Below, in pieces: positions 17,833-25,065 of a DNA stretch of 64,000 nucleotides (position 1 is the stretch's first letter; each line of letters begins with the position of its first letter). The notes beneath the pieces are model-generated. The model was not told the DNA's origin. It made no database searches and saw only the letters and a list, made by a program, of their open reading frames with translations. This DNA comes from Bradyrhizobium sp. WBOS07 (GTDB lineage Bacteria; Pseudomonadota; Alphaproteobacteria; Rhizobiales; Xanthobacteraceae), in the NCBI RefSeq assembly GCF_024585165.1, contig NZ_CP029008.1, forward strand, positions 930,001 to 994,000, read 5' to 3'. Position numbers and translations under genes: made by a program.

Positions 17833-18219
17833 TCAGGCCATGGCTTGTCCGACCGGGAGCAAGCCGACTTCAGCAAACTTGTCGGCGATGATGTCCTTGT
17901 CGAAGGGCTTCATGATGTACTCGTTGGCGCCGCCGCTGAGCGCCTGGGCGATATGAGCCACATTGTTCTCGGTGGTGCAGAACACCACCTTGGGCTGGTC
18001 GCCGCCGGGCAGGCGGCGCATGTGGCCCATGAATTCGAAACCGTCCATCACGGGCATGTTCCAGTCGAGCAGCACCGCGTCGGGCAGCTGCCGCTGGCAG
18101 ATCTCGAGTGCCTTCGAGCCGTCCTCGGCCTCGGTCACTTCGAATTCCAGGCCCTCCAGGATCCGGCGCGCGATCTTCCGCACCACGCTGGAATCATCGA
18201 CCACCAAGCAGGTTTTCAT
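17833..18219 (-). CDS. cheY: CheY-type chemotaxis response regulator
   Basis: The 128-residue single receiver has CLVVDDSSVVRK, phospho-acceptor D52 (VLLDWNMPVMDG), T in FCTTENN and K in MKPFDKD, all CheY-like. It would carry phosphate from CheA to the flagellar switch or act as a phosphate sink. It sits 31 bases downstream of cheA and 59 bases upstream of cheR on the same strand, so it is co-transcribed. Its compact length and DWNMPVMDGFEF motif match alphaproteobacterial CheY well. Confidence 0.93.
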   Translation of the reverse strand: MKTCLVVDDSSVVRKIARRILEGLEFEVTEAEDGSKALEICQRQLPDAVLLDWNMPVMDGFEFMGHMRRLPGGDQPKVVFCTTENNVAHIAQALSGGANEYIMKPFDKDIIADKFAEVGLLPVGQAMA

Positions 18220-18250
18220 TTCGGTTCTCCGGCTCCGATGTTTCGTTGGC

Positions 18251-20251
18251 TCACGCGGCCATCTGCGCTTTGGTTTCGAGCTCGAGGACGCGATCGACGT
18301 CGAGGACGACCATGAGCTGTCCGTCGAGGCGGTGGACGCCGCCGGCGAGCTTGGCCATGCGGGGATCGAGGTTGACGGGGTTTTCTTCCATGCCGGCTTC
18401 GGGCAGGCGCAGCACCTCGCCGATCTGGTCGATCAGAAGGCCGTAGGATTCGCCGCGCAGGTCGACGCCGACCGCCATCGGCACCTTGCCGTCCTCGGGC
18501 TGCGGCAGGCCGAGACGGGCGCGCATGTCGACCACGGTGACGATGCGGCCGCGCAGATTGAGCACGCCGGCGATCTCGCGCGAGGACATCTTCAGGTGGA
18601 TCAGCGGCAGCAGCTTGTTGCGCAGGCGCAGCACCGCGGTGTCCTTGATGCGCTCGATGCGGTGCTCGGAATTGGCGCGGGCCCGCACCAGCTCGACCAC
18701 CGAGAGCTGCGGGATGGCGAAGCGGTCGCCGGCGGCTTCCACGATCAAGGCGGAGACGATGGCGAGCGTCAGCGGGATCTTGATGGTGACCGAGCTTCCC
18801 TCGCCGGCCACCGACTTGATGTCGATGGTGCCGCCGATCTGGTCGATATTGGTGCGCACCACGTCCATGCCGACGCCGCGCCCGGAGACCGAGGTGATGG
18901 CGGCTGCGGTGGAGAAGCCCGGCGCGAAGATGAACTTGTGGATCTGGGCCTCGCTCATCTTCTCGAGCTCGGCCTCGGTGACGAGACCGCTAGAGATGGC
19001 CTTGGCCTTGATCTTCTCGGTGTTCAATCCGCGGCCGTTGTCGGCGATGCAGATGATGATGTGGCCGCCCTCGTGATAGGCGGACAGGCGAATGGTGCCC
19101 TGCTCGCCCTTGCCGGATGCGAGGCGCTCGGCGGGGGTCTCCAGGCCATGATCGGCGGAGTTGCGCACCATGTGGGTGAGCGGGTCCTTGATCAGGTCGA
19201 GCACCTGGCGGTCGAGCTCGGTGTCGGCGCCGTGCATCTCCAGTTCGATCTGCTTGCCGAGTTCGGATGAGAGATCGCGGACGATGCGGGGCAGCTTCTG
19301 CCAGGCATTGCCGATCGGCTGCATGCGCGTCTTCATGACGCCTTCCTGCAGCTCGGCGGTGACGTTGGACAGGCGCTGCAACGGCACCTTGAACTCGGTG
19401 TCCTCGTTGCGGCGGGAGATCTCCAGGAGCTGGTTGCGGGTCAGGACCAGCTCGGAGACCATGGTCATCAGGTGCTCCAGCGTATCCACGTTGACGCGGA
19501 TCGACTGGTTGGCGATGGACGCGCCCTCGCCGGCGCCCTCGTCGGCCATCGACTTCTTCGGCGCGGCCTTCTCCTTGGCGGGTTTTGCGTCCTTGGCGGC
19601 CGGCGCTTCAGGTGCAACCTCGGCCTTCACCTCGGCCTTCACCTCGGGCTTGGCAACCGGCGCGGGCACCGGCGCTTCGATCGCGGTCTCGCGGAAGGCG
19701 CGCTCGAGCTCGTCGAGCGAAACCTCGCCCGGACGCAGCGGACGCTCCAGGGTCTGGTCGATCAGCGTGCCCGTCGCCATCTCCTTGGCGGGTGCGGCGA
19801 CCGGGGCTTCCGGCGCCAGCGGCGGGGCGTCGGCGACGGGAGCGGCAGCGACTGCACCCGCTGACATGGCGGCCATGCCCTGCTCGACCATGGCTTCCAG
19901 CTTGTCGATGAGGTCGCGGTCGTTGCCCTCGGGCTCGGCCTCGGTGGCTTCGAGACCTGCGAGGATCTCCTTGATGCGGTCGATCGAGGACAGGATCACC
20001 GTCACGGCTTCGGCCGTCACCGGCATGCCGTCACGGAATTTGCCCATCAGGGTCTCGCCGGCATGGGCCAGCGCTTCCAGCCGCGGCAGGCCGAGGAAGC
20101 CGCAAGTGCCCTTGATGGTGTGGACCAGGCGGAAGATGTTATCCAGGATCTTGGCGTTGTTCGGCTCCTGCTCGAACTTCACCAATTGATTGTCCACGGT
20201 GTCCAGGCTCTCGCTGGTCTCCGTCAGAAACTCCCGCAACAGATCATCCAT
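18251..20251 (-). CDS. cheA: CheA histidine kinase, apparently fused in frame to the C-terminal part of CheW
   Basis: The 666-residue protein contains: HPt domain 1-105 with phospho-His H44 (RLVHTIKGTCGFLG); Pro/Ala/Lys-rich linker about 130-245 with tandem EVKAEVKAEV; dimerisation domain about 250-320; HATPase with N-box H360-N364 (HMVRNSADHG), DNGRGL at 404 and GRGVGMDVV at 458; and the start of P5 (FAIPQLSVVELVRAR, then LRLRNKLLPLIHLK ending at 554). From M555 (18589) to the end, the 112 residues SSREIAGVLNLRGRIVTVVDMR ... DGQLMVVLDVDRVL read as CheW from its middle to its C-terminus, not as the CheA P5 end. There is no separate cheW in the window. The kinase core looks intact; the receptor-coupling end is chimeric. 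Confidence 0.85.
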   Translation of the reverse strand: MDDLLREFLTETSESLDTVDNQLVKFEQEPNNAKILDNIFRLVHTIKGTCGFLGLPRLEALAHAGETLMGKFRDGMPVTAEAVTVILSSIDRIKEILAGLEATEAEPEGNDRDLIDKLEAMVEQGMAAMSAGAVAAAPVADAPPLAPEAPVAAPAKEMATGTLIDQTLERPLRPGEVSLDELERAFRETAIEAPVPAPVAKPEVKAEVKAEVAPEAPAAKDAKPAKEKAAPKKSMADEGAGEGASIANQSIRVNVDTLEHLMTMVSELVLTRNQLLEISRRNEDTEFKVPLQRLSNVTAELQEGVMKTRMQPIGNAWQKLPRIVRDLSSELGKQIELEMHGADTELDRQVLDLIKDPLTHMVRNSADHGLETPAERLASGKGEQGTIRLSAYHEGGHIIICIADNGRGLNTEKIKAKAISSGLVTEAELEKMSEAQIHKFIFAPGFSTAAAITSVSGRGVGMDVVRTNIDQIGGTIDIKSVAGEGSSVTIKIPLTLAIVSALIVEAAGDRFAIPQLSVVELVRARANSEHRIERIKDTAVLRLRNKLLPLIHLKMSSREIAGVLNLRGRIVTVVDMRARLGLPQPEDGKVPMAVGVDLRGESYGLLIDQIGEVLRLPEAGMEENPVNLDPRMAKLAGGVHRLDGQLMVVLDVDRVLELETKAQMAA

Positions 20252-20692
20252 GAGCTACGCCTTACTGACCTGAACACTGACTTGAATCCGGACTTCGACG
20301 CCTGAGCCATCCTTGGCACGGACGGAAGCCCTCCTCTTGGATCGTTAGACAACCCCTTTCACAGTCCCGTTAATTTCATCCTCCGTGCTAATACGGATAT
20401 TGATGAGAAGTTTGGGGTTCGGCGGAACGCAGCAGCGCTTTTCGGCAAATCCGGCTGCGCGCCGCAGCGCCGGGAAGCATGCGGTGACGCACCGACGACA
20501 ACGACGGGGCGAAGCGCACGCGAAAGTCCTGCTCGTGAAGGACCATAGGGCCAGCGTGCGGAACGTCGGACCGGACCGCGCGCGAGCGGCAATGCGCTCG
20601 CAGGCTCGGTTTCGCGTTGTCGCCCCGCGCTGCAGATCCGGCGTTTGAGGTAAACGAACGATTACCTCGTTGTCATGGCGGCCGGCGCCGCG
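20252..20692. other. 441-base gap upstream of cheA
   Basis: The half next to cheA (about 20340-20400) is relatively AT-rich and should hold the che promoter on the minus strand; I cannot identify boxes with confidence. The rest (20410-20660) has high GC and only short arginine-rich shadow frames. No RNA gene or repeat is apparent. Confidence 0.4.
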
Positions 20693-21169
20693 CTAACCCA
20701 ATCGCGCGGCCATGCCGTCGTCGGGACGATGCTCCGCCAGGCAATCGTTGATGGCGGCGAGCAGCGCGTGCGGCGTGAATGGCTTGCGCAGACAGCGTGC
20801 GGCACCGAGCTCCAGCGCCATCCGGAGGAAGTCGGGTGCAGGCGAATTCAGATCGGCGAAGGCGTAGCCGGACATCGCGATCAGCGGAACGACCGGCGCG
20901 CGCTCGTGGAAGAGCCGGATCGATTCGAACCCGCGCATGTGCGGCATGAAGATATCGACGATCATCAGGTCGACCTGTCCATGTTCGAGAGCGCGCAGTC
21001 CGGCTTCACCTCCATCGGCAATCGTCACTCGAAAGTTGTTGCGCTGAAGATAGACCTCGATGGCCATGCACACCATCGGGTCGTCGTCGACGACGAGAAT
21101 ATGGTATCGACCCTCGGTCCTCTCGTGAGCGTCCGGCTTGGGCGTTTCAATCATTGGACCGTGGGGCAC
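20693..21169 (-). CDS. Single-domain response regulator
   Basis: The 158-residue receiver-only protein starts at ATG 21169, preceded by AAGGAGAAAGGC, a near-perfect ribosome site. After a 20-residue lead it has ILVVDDDP, phospho-acceptor D72 (LMIVDIFMPH), AMSGYAF and LRKPF. The PDFLRMALELGA insert and LLAAINDCL end make it a paralogue of the receiver at 10635-11054. It has no output domain. A short upstream reading frame on the same strand (21151-21378) overlaps its start and may be co-translated. Confidence 0.87.
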   Translation of the reverse strand: MPHGPMIETPKPDAHERTEGRYHILVVDDDPMVCMAIEVYLQRNNFRVTIADGGEAGLRALEHGQVDLMIVDIFMPHMRGFESIRLFHERAPVVPLIAMSGYAFADLNSPAPDFLRMALELGAARCLRKPFTPHALLAAINDCLAEHRPDDGMAARLG

Positions 21170-21378
21170 GCCTTTCTCCTTTGCTTTCGATCAAGAGAGG
21201 GAATGGCCGCAAACGTCGTTGGCGGACCGAGGAGAACGGAGACGACGGAATCGAGCTGCGCGGCCATCGCGCGCCAGGACCCAGAGCAATGTTGGACGAT
21301 CGTCACGCGTTCGGCGGACGAGAGGGCGCAGGTCATCAGTCGCCCGATGGCGGCGCGGATGCAGTGCTCCCGGCTCAT
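21151..21378 (-). CDS. Possible small hypothetical protein overlapping the receiver start
   Basis: The 75-residue frame starts at ATG with AAGGGGGGC upstream and ends 19 bases inside the downstream receiver gene; that gene's ribosome site lies in its C-terminal codons. The middle (ERVTIVQHCSGSWRAMAAQLDSVVSVL) could form an amphipathic helix. The ribosome site and overlap favour a real gene, but the protein matches nothing I know and length alone is weak evidence in GC-rich DNA. Confidence 0.4.
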   Translation of the reverse strand: MSREHCIRAAIGRLMTCALSSAERVTIVQHCSGSWRAMAAQLDSVVSVLLGPPTTFAAIPSLDRKQRRKACPTVQ

Positions 21379-21601
21379 GAGGCCCCCCTTACCGCTTTTT
21401 CCTGCATGCCCTTGCAGGAGACGCCATCGCTCACCAGCGAATCGACGCCCTTCTCATTTCGGCCGCAAATCGGACGGCCTGTCTGCCCTGTAACGGGTAT
21501 ATGGACGCCGATGCAACCTTTACAATAGTTTGTGTTGGCCGCGCAACTGAACAACGAACGCCCGCGGAATTGTTCCATCGAACCCCGCCGGATTGACTTG
21601 C

Positions 21602-22312
21602 ATGACCGCGAGCGGAACTCCGCCCAATCAGCTGCTGCAATTGCTGGACCCGCCGGCTTTCGAGCTGCTGCGTCCGCATCTGGCGACGATCGAAATGGTC
21701 AGGAAGTCTGTCTTGGGTGAAGCGGGTGCCGCGCTGAGATATGTCCACTTCCCGCATGCCGGCTCGGTCTCGCTCACGGTGGGCCTGTCCGACGGTCAGA
21801 CGATCGAGATCGCGATGCTCGGCCGCGACAGCGTCGTCGGCGGCGGCGCCGCGCTGGCCGACGGCATCGCACTGTCGGACGCGGCCGTGCTGTTTCCCGG
21901 GACCGCTTCTGTGCTGGAAATCGCAGCTTTCCGGGCCGTCGCAGCCGCAAGCGCGTCGTTTCGCGAGCTGATCATGCGCCACGAGCAGTTCTTGCTCGCG
22001 CATGCGCAGCAGTCGCTGCTCTGCAATACGCTGCACCCGGTCGAGGCGCGGCTCGCGCGCTGGCTCTTGCGCGCCCGCGACCTCTCCCCCGGTGAAATCC
22101 TGCCGCTGACCCAGGAGGCGCTGGCGCAGATGATCGGCGTCCGGCGCAATGCCATCTCGTTGGTGGCGCATGACCTCCAGCGCGCCGGCATCATCCACTA
22201 CAGCCGGGGCCACATCGAGATCCGCGACCTGCGGGCGCTGCAAGCGACGTCTTGCGAGTGCTATGCGATGGCGAAGGTCTCCCATCTCCGCCTCGTGGGA
22301 GCCGTGCCGTGA
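21602..22312 (+). CDS. Crp/Fnr-family transcriptional regulator (first of a tandem pair)
   Basis: The 236-residue protein (ATG 21602; an in-frame TTG three codons earlier is possible) has a cyclic-nucleotide-binding-like beta-roll at about 20-125 with the FPHAGSVSLTVGL turn, and a winged helix at about 165-225 (LTQEALAQMIGVRRNAISLVAHDLQRAGIIHYSRGHIEI). No N-terminal cysteine cluster is present, so it is not an Fe-S oxygen sensor. The cAMP-binding Arg-Ser pair is not evident either. It resembles the rhizobial Crp-like group with a GRDS motif after the roll. The next gene is a paralogue. Confidence 0.87.
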   Translation: MTASGTPPNQLLQLLDPPAFELLRPHLATIEMVRKSVLGEAGAALRYVHFPHAGSVSLTVGLSDGQTIEIAMLGRDSVVGGGAALADGIALSDAAVLFPGTASVLEIAAFRAVAAASASFRELIMRHEQFLLAHAQQSLLCNTLHPVEARLARWLLRARDLSPGEILPLTQEALAQMIGVRRNAISLVAHDLQRAGIIHYSRGHIEIRDLRALQATSCECYAMAKVSHLRLVGAVP

Positions 22313-22489
22313 CGACGGCTGGGCCCATCAATTGTGTACCGGCATGAACTTCGCCTCCAGGAACGATCGCCGGGGCGGACATCTTGTCCCAATTGCCAAC
22401 ATATCCCGAGGGGAACATGATCGAAGCTGCGGCGCCGCACGTGACTTTGGGCATCGCGCGGTGCAATCGGCAGGACACGGGAGGCAGCT

Positions 22490-23197
22490 TTGGAAACGAT
22501 GGTGCGCTCGTCCAACGGTTTCCTGTCCGCACTTCCGCCAGACGATTATGAGTTGATCCGCCCGCACCTGCGGACAGTCGACCTGCCCCATGACGCCGTG
22601 CTGGTCGAGAGCGGCGAGACGCTGAAGCGCGCCTATTTTCCCCACCGCGGCGTCATCTCGCTGGTGGTGAATCTCGCCAGGGGCGAACATGTTCAAGTCG
22701 CCATGATCGGCCGCGACAGCTTGCTCGGGACGCTCTCGACCATGGGCGATGCGAGCGCGTTGAACACCGCCATCGTGCTGATGCCGGGCCTTGCGTCGGT
22801 GATGGATCTCGACCGGCTGCGGATCGCCGCCGACCAGAGCAGCACCCTGCGCACCCTGCTGACGCGCCACGGGCTGGCGGTTTATGCCCAGGTGCAGCAG
22901 ACCGCGGGCTGCAACGCCGCCCATCCGGTGGAGGCGCGGCTGGCGCGCTGCCTGTTGCACACGCATGATCTGTCCGCCGATTACCGGCTGCTGCTGACCC
23001 AGGAGGCCATGGCGCAGATGATCGGGGCGCGTCGCAACAGCGTGTCGCTGGTGGCCAACACGTTGCAGCAGGCCAATTTCATCCATTACAGCCGCGGCCA
23101 CATCCAGATCCTCAACCTGGACGGCCTGCGCCAGACGGCCTGCGAATGCTACGCCACCGTGAAGGCGCAGTACGACCGGCTGCTCGGCGCGCGCTGA
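22490..23197 (+). CDS. Crp/Fnr-family transcriptional regulator (second of a tandem pair)
   Basis: The 235-residue protein has a beta-roll with FPHRGVISLVVNLARGEHVQVAMIGRDS and a winged helix with LLTQEAMAQMIGARRNSVSLVANTLQQANFIHYSRGHIQIL. It aligns along its length with the preceding gene, including the AHPVEARLARxLL dimer helix and the CECYA end, so the two arose by duplication. Start is TTG 22490 (GGGAGG five bases before) or ATG 22499. The 177-base gap between the genes leaves room for a separate promoter. Ligand and targets unknown. Confidence 0.87.
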   Translation: METMVRSSNGFLSALPPDDYELIRPHLRTVDLPHDAVLVESGETLKRAYFPHRGVISLVVNLARGEHVQVAMIGRDSLLGTLSTMGDASALNTAIVLMPGLASVMDLDRLRIAADQSSTLRTLLTRHGLAVYAQVQQTAGCNAAHPVEARLARCLLHTHDLSADYRLLLTQEAMAQMIGARRNSVSLVANTLQQANFIHYSRGHIQILNLDGLRQTACECYATVKAQYDRLLGAR

Positions 23198-23349
23198 CCG
23201 CGGCCGCATGGTGAACCGCCGGCTAATGCCGGCCTGCAAACACCTCAGGTCCTGCTACCGGAACTGAAATCGGCGTGCGGTAGACACGGGGGCCGCTCGC
23301 GCCGGCACGTGCCGCGCGGCAAACGACCCGTGATCAAGGCAGCAAGACC

Positions 23350-23724
23350 ATGTTTGACGTCACCGTCGCGCCCGCGCATAACGCGCTTGATGCCGAGCCT
23401 GCGCGCGAGGGGCGCGCATACGAAGCGCTGGTGCGCGAGATCGGCGAGGACGGGGCCCGCGAGGTGCGCGAGGTGTTCTGGAGCGAGACCTCCGCGCGCC
23501 TGCAGCAATTCCGGACGCTTGCGCTCGCCCAGCACCATGGCAGGATCGCGCGCGAAGCGCATTCGCTCAAGAGCGCGGCCGGAACGTTCGGCTACGTCAG
23601 GCTGGCGGCGCTGGCGCTGACGCTGGAGAAGACCGCGGAGAGACTCGGCGATGTCGAATTCGGCGATCTCCTGGACCTGATGGATGCGGCTTATGCCGCC
23701 GCGCGCGCGCAGGAGCCGCGCTGA
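23350..23724 (+). CDS. Orphan HPt (histidine phosphotransfer) domain protein
   Basis: The 124-residue protein is a four-helix HPt domain with phospho-His H71 in EAHSLKSAAGTFGYVRLAALA, the standard HPt signature. It has no kinase or receiver part. HPt proteins relay phosphate between receivers. The hybrid kinase at 11032-14625 has a C-terminal receiver and no HPt, and several receiver-only proteins lie nearby, so this protein could be the missing relay step. The start is ATG 23350 with a poor ribosome site. Confidence 0.88.
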   Translation: MFDVTVAPAHNALDAEPAREGRAYEALVREIGEDGAREVREVFWSETSARLQQFRTLALAQHHGRIAREAHSLKSAAGTFGYVRLAALALTLEKTAERLGDVEFGDLLDLMDAAYAAARAQEPR

Positions 23725-23824
23725 CCACCCGCGCGTGCATTCCCGCCGTACTTCTACGGCTTGGGATATTTAGAGATGGCTAATCATAGGTGGCGATAGT
23801 CGCGGCAAACCAGGAGGGTTGTCC

Positions 23825-24073
23825 ATGTTCACCTTTGAGACTGCGGACCAGAAAGAGGTTCGCCGCTTCCGCATCGCACAGTTCAACGGCCGGATGGCCA
23901 CGGTGAAGGCTGGCGACTCGACGGTGACGGGGTTCGTGCGTTCGGTGCTGGAGCAGGAATCGAGCATGCCGCCCCGCTGGACTATCACGATCATTCCGAA
24001 CGGGCCGAAGGAAGTGATCAAGCCGCTGCGCCCCGCCTCGCGCGCGCGCCCCTTCGCCGAAGACTATTTCTGA
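23825..24073 (+). CDS. Small hypothetical protein
   Basis: The 82-residue product starts at ATG 23825 with a perfect AGGAGG seven bases upstream. The sequence MFTFETADQKEVRRFRIAQFNGRMATVKAGDSTVTGFVRSV reads as alternating beta strands, like a small barrel, ending in a basic tail (RPASRARPFAEDYF). It is flanked by the HPt and LuxR-type genes. I recognise no family; conserved small proteins of this kind exist in rhizobia but without a known role. Confidence 0.65.
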   Translation: MFTFETADQKEVRRFRIAQFNGRMATVKAGDSTVTGFVRSVLEQESSMPPRWTITIIPNGPKEVIKPLRPASRARPFAEDYF

Positions 24074-24118
24074 GCGCGACCGGATTTCGCCGAGCCCGGG
24101 CCGCCACCGGCGGCCCCC

Positions 24119-24751
24119 TCAGTCGATCGAATGCAGCAGGGCCGCGCGGACCAGGTCCGCGGTGTTGCGCGCACCGAGCTTGCGCATCGCCTCGGCACGA
24201 TGGCTCTCGAAGGTGCGCGGACTGATCTGCATCCGAAGCGCACCCTGCTTGTTCGAATATCCTTCGCTGATCAGCCTCAGCACCTCGCGCTCGCGCTTGG
24301 TGAGGCGCTTCTGGCCCGACAGTCCGAGGAGCTCGGCGCTCGGCACGCGCGGGTTCTGCTGTGCGCGCAGGGCCTTCGTGTCCGTGTCCGCGGCGCTGGA
24401 CGGGACCGGCAGGCCCCCCTTGTCGGGGCCGGCAAGCTGCTTGACCAGGGCGCATACGCGCTCGGTCTGTGCCAGCGCATTCTCGACCACCCGCTGCAAA
24501 TAGGCTCGATCGCCGGTCGCCGGCGCGAGTTGATCGCTGTGATGCTTGATCTCGCCCATATAGAGCAGCAGCGCAGTCAGGGGGCCGTTGAGCTCGCGGG
24601 CGATGGCCGCAGCCATTTCGTCGGCTGCCTTGGCCCGGGCGGCGCTCAGGCGGACCAAATCGAGCTCTTCGGTTGCCGCGGCGCTGCTGTCGTACCATTC
24701 CGACGGCCGCGAATCGGTGGCCGTATCATTCTGTGACCCCATGTCACTCAT
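24119..24751 (-). CDS. LuxR-type regulator with a histidine-kinase-like (degenerate HisKA) N-terminal half
   Basis: The 210-residue protein ends in a LuxR/FixJ helix-turn-helix (about 150-205: LTKREREVLRLISEGYSNKQGALRMQISPRTFESHRAEAMRKLGARN). The N-terminal half is not a receiver. Residues 41-70 read KAADEMAAAIARELNGPLTALLLYMGEIKH, which matches the H-box of kinases such as FixL (AHELNxPLTA) but with Arg52 in place of the phospho-His. The following helix (YLQRVVENALAQTERVCALVKQL) fits the second dimerisation helix. It therefore looks like a kinase dimerisation module without a phosphorylatable His, joined to a DNA-binding domain. It could dimerise with a kinase or compete for one. Confidence 0.8.
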   Translation of the reverse strand: MSDMGSQNDTATDSRPSEWYDSSAAATEELDLVRLSAARAKAADEMAAAIARELNGPLTALLLYMGEIKHHSDQLAPATGDRAYLQRVVENALAQTERVCALVKQLAGPDKGGLPVPSSAADTDTKALRAQQNPRVPSAELLGLSGQKRLTKREREVLRLISEGYSNKQGALRMQISPRTFESHRAEAMRKLGARNTADLVRAALLHSID

Positions 24752-25065
24752 TTAGCGGAACCGGGGGCGGCCTGTGGTTAACTTTTTGCTCCGTAAGACT
24801 ACGGTGATTTCGGCGGCTTTGCGCTAAAATGGCGGCATCGGCACAATTTGTGCTTGCGCGAGGCCGCGGCCGCCCCCGCGAAGGTTGAATTCAGCCGGAA
24901 TCGGACGGCAGGCGGGCCCTGATCGCCCGGTCCGGCCGCGCTCCCCCCGGATTTTACGGAATAATTAACGGCGACTTGCTTCTCTTGGCGAGATTGAGAG
25001 CGCGCAAATGCCTCCCACGCATTGACCTGCACGCCTGCGGGAAACGCTGCGAAAGATTGCGTGCC
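24752..25065. other. 314-base divergent promoter gap
   Basis: The gap between the divergent LuxR-type gene and the 387-residue hypothetical gene contains AT-richer tracts near 24775-24835 and 24950-24975 (TTTACGGAATAATTAACGG) that are plausible promoter areas. No RNA gene or repeat is seen. Confidence 0.4.

Noticed and set aside
20359..20648. Arg-rich short frames on both strands in the gap upstream of cheA
   Set aside because: Irregular composition, overlapping in opposite directions and without ribosome sites; treated as non-coding.
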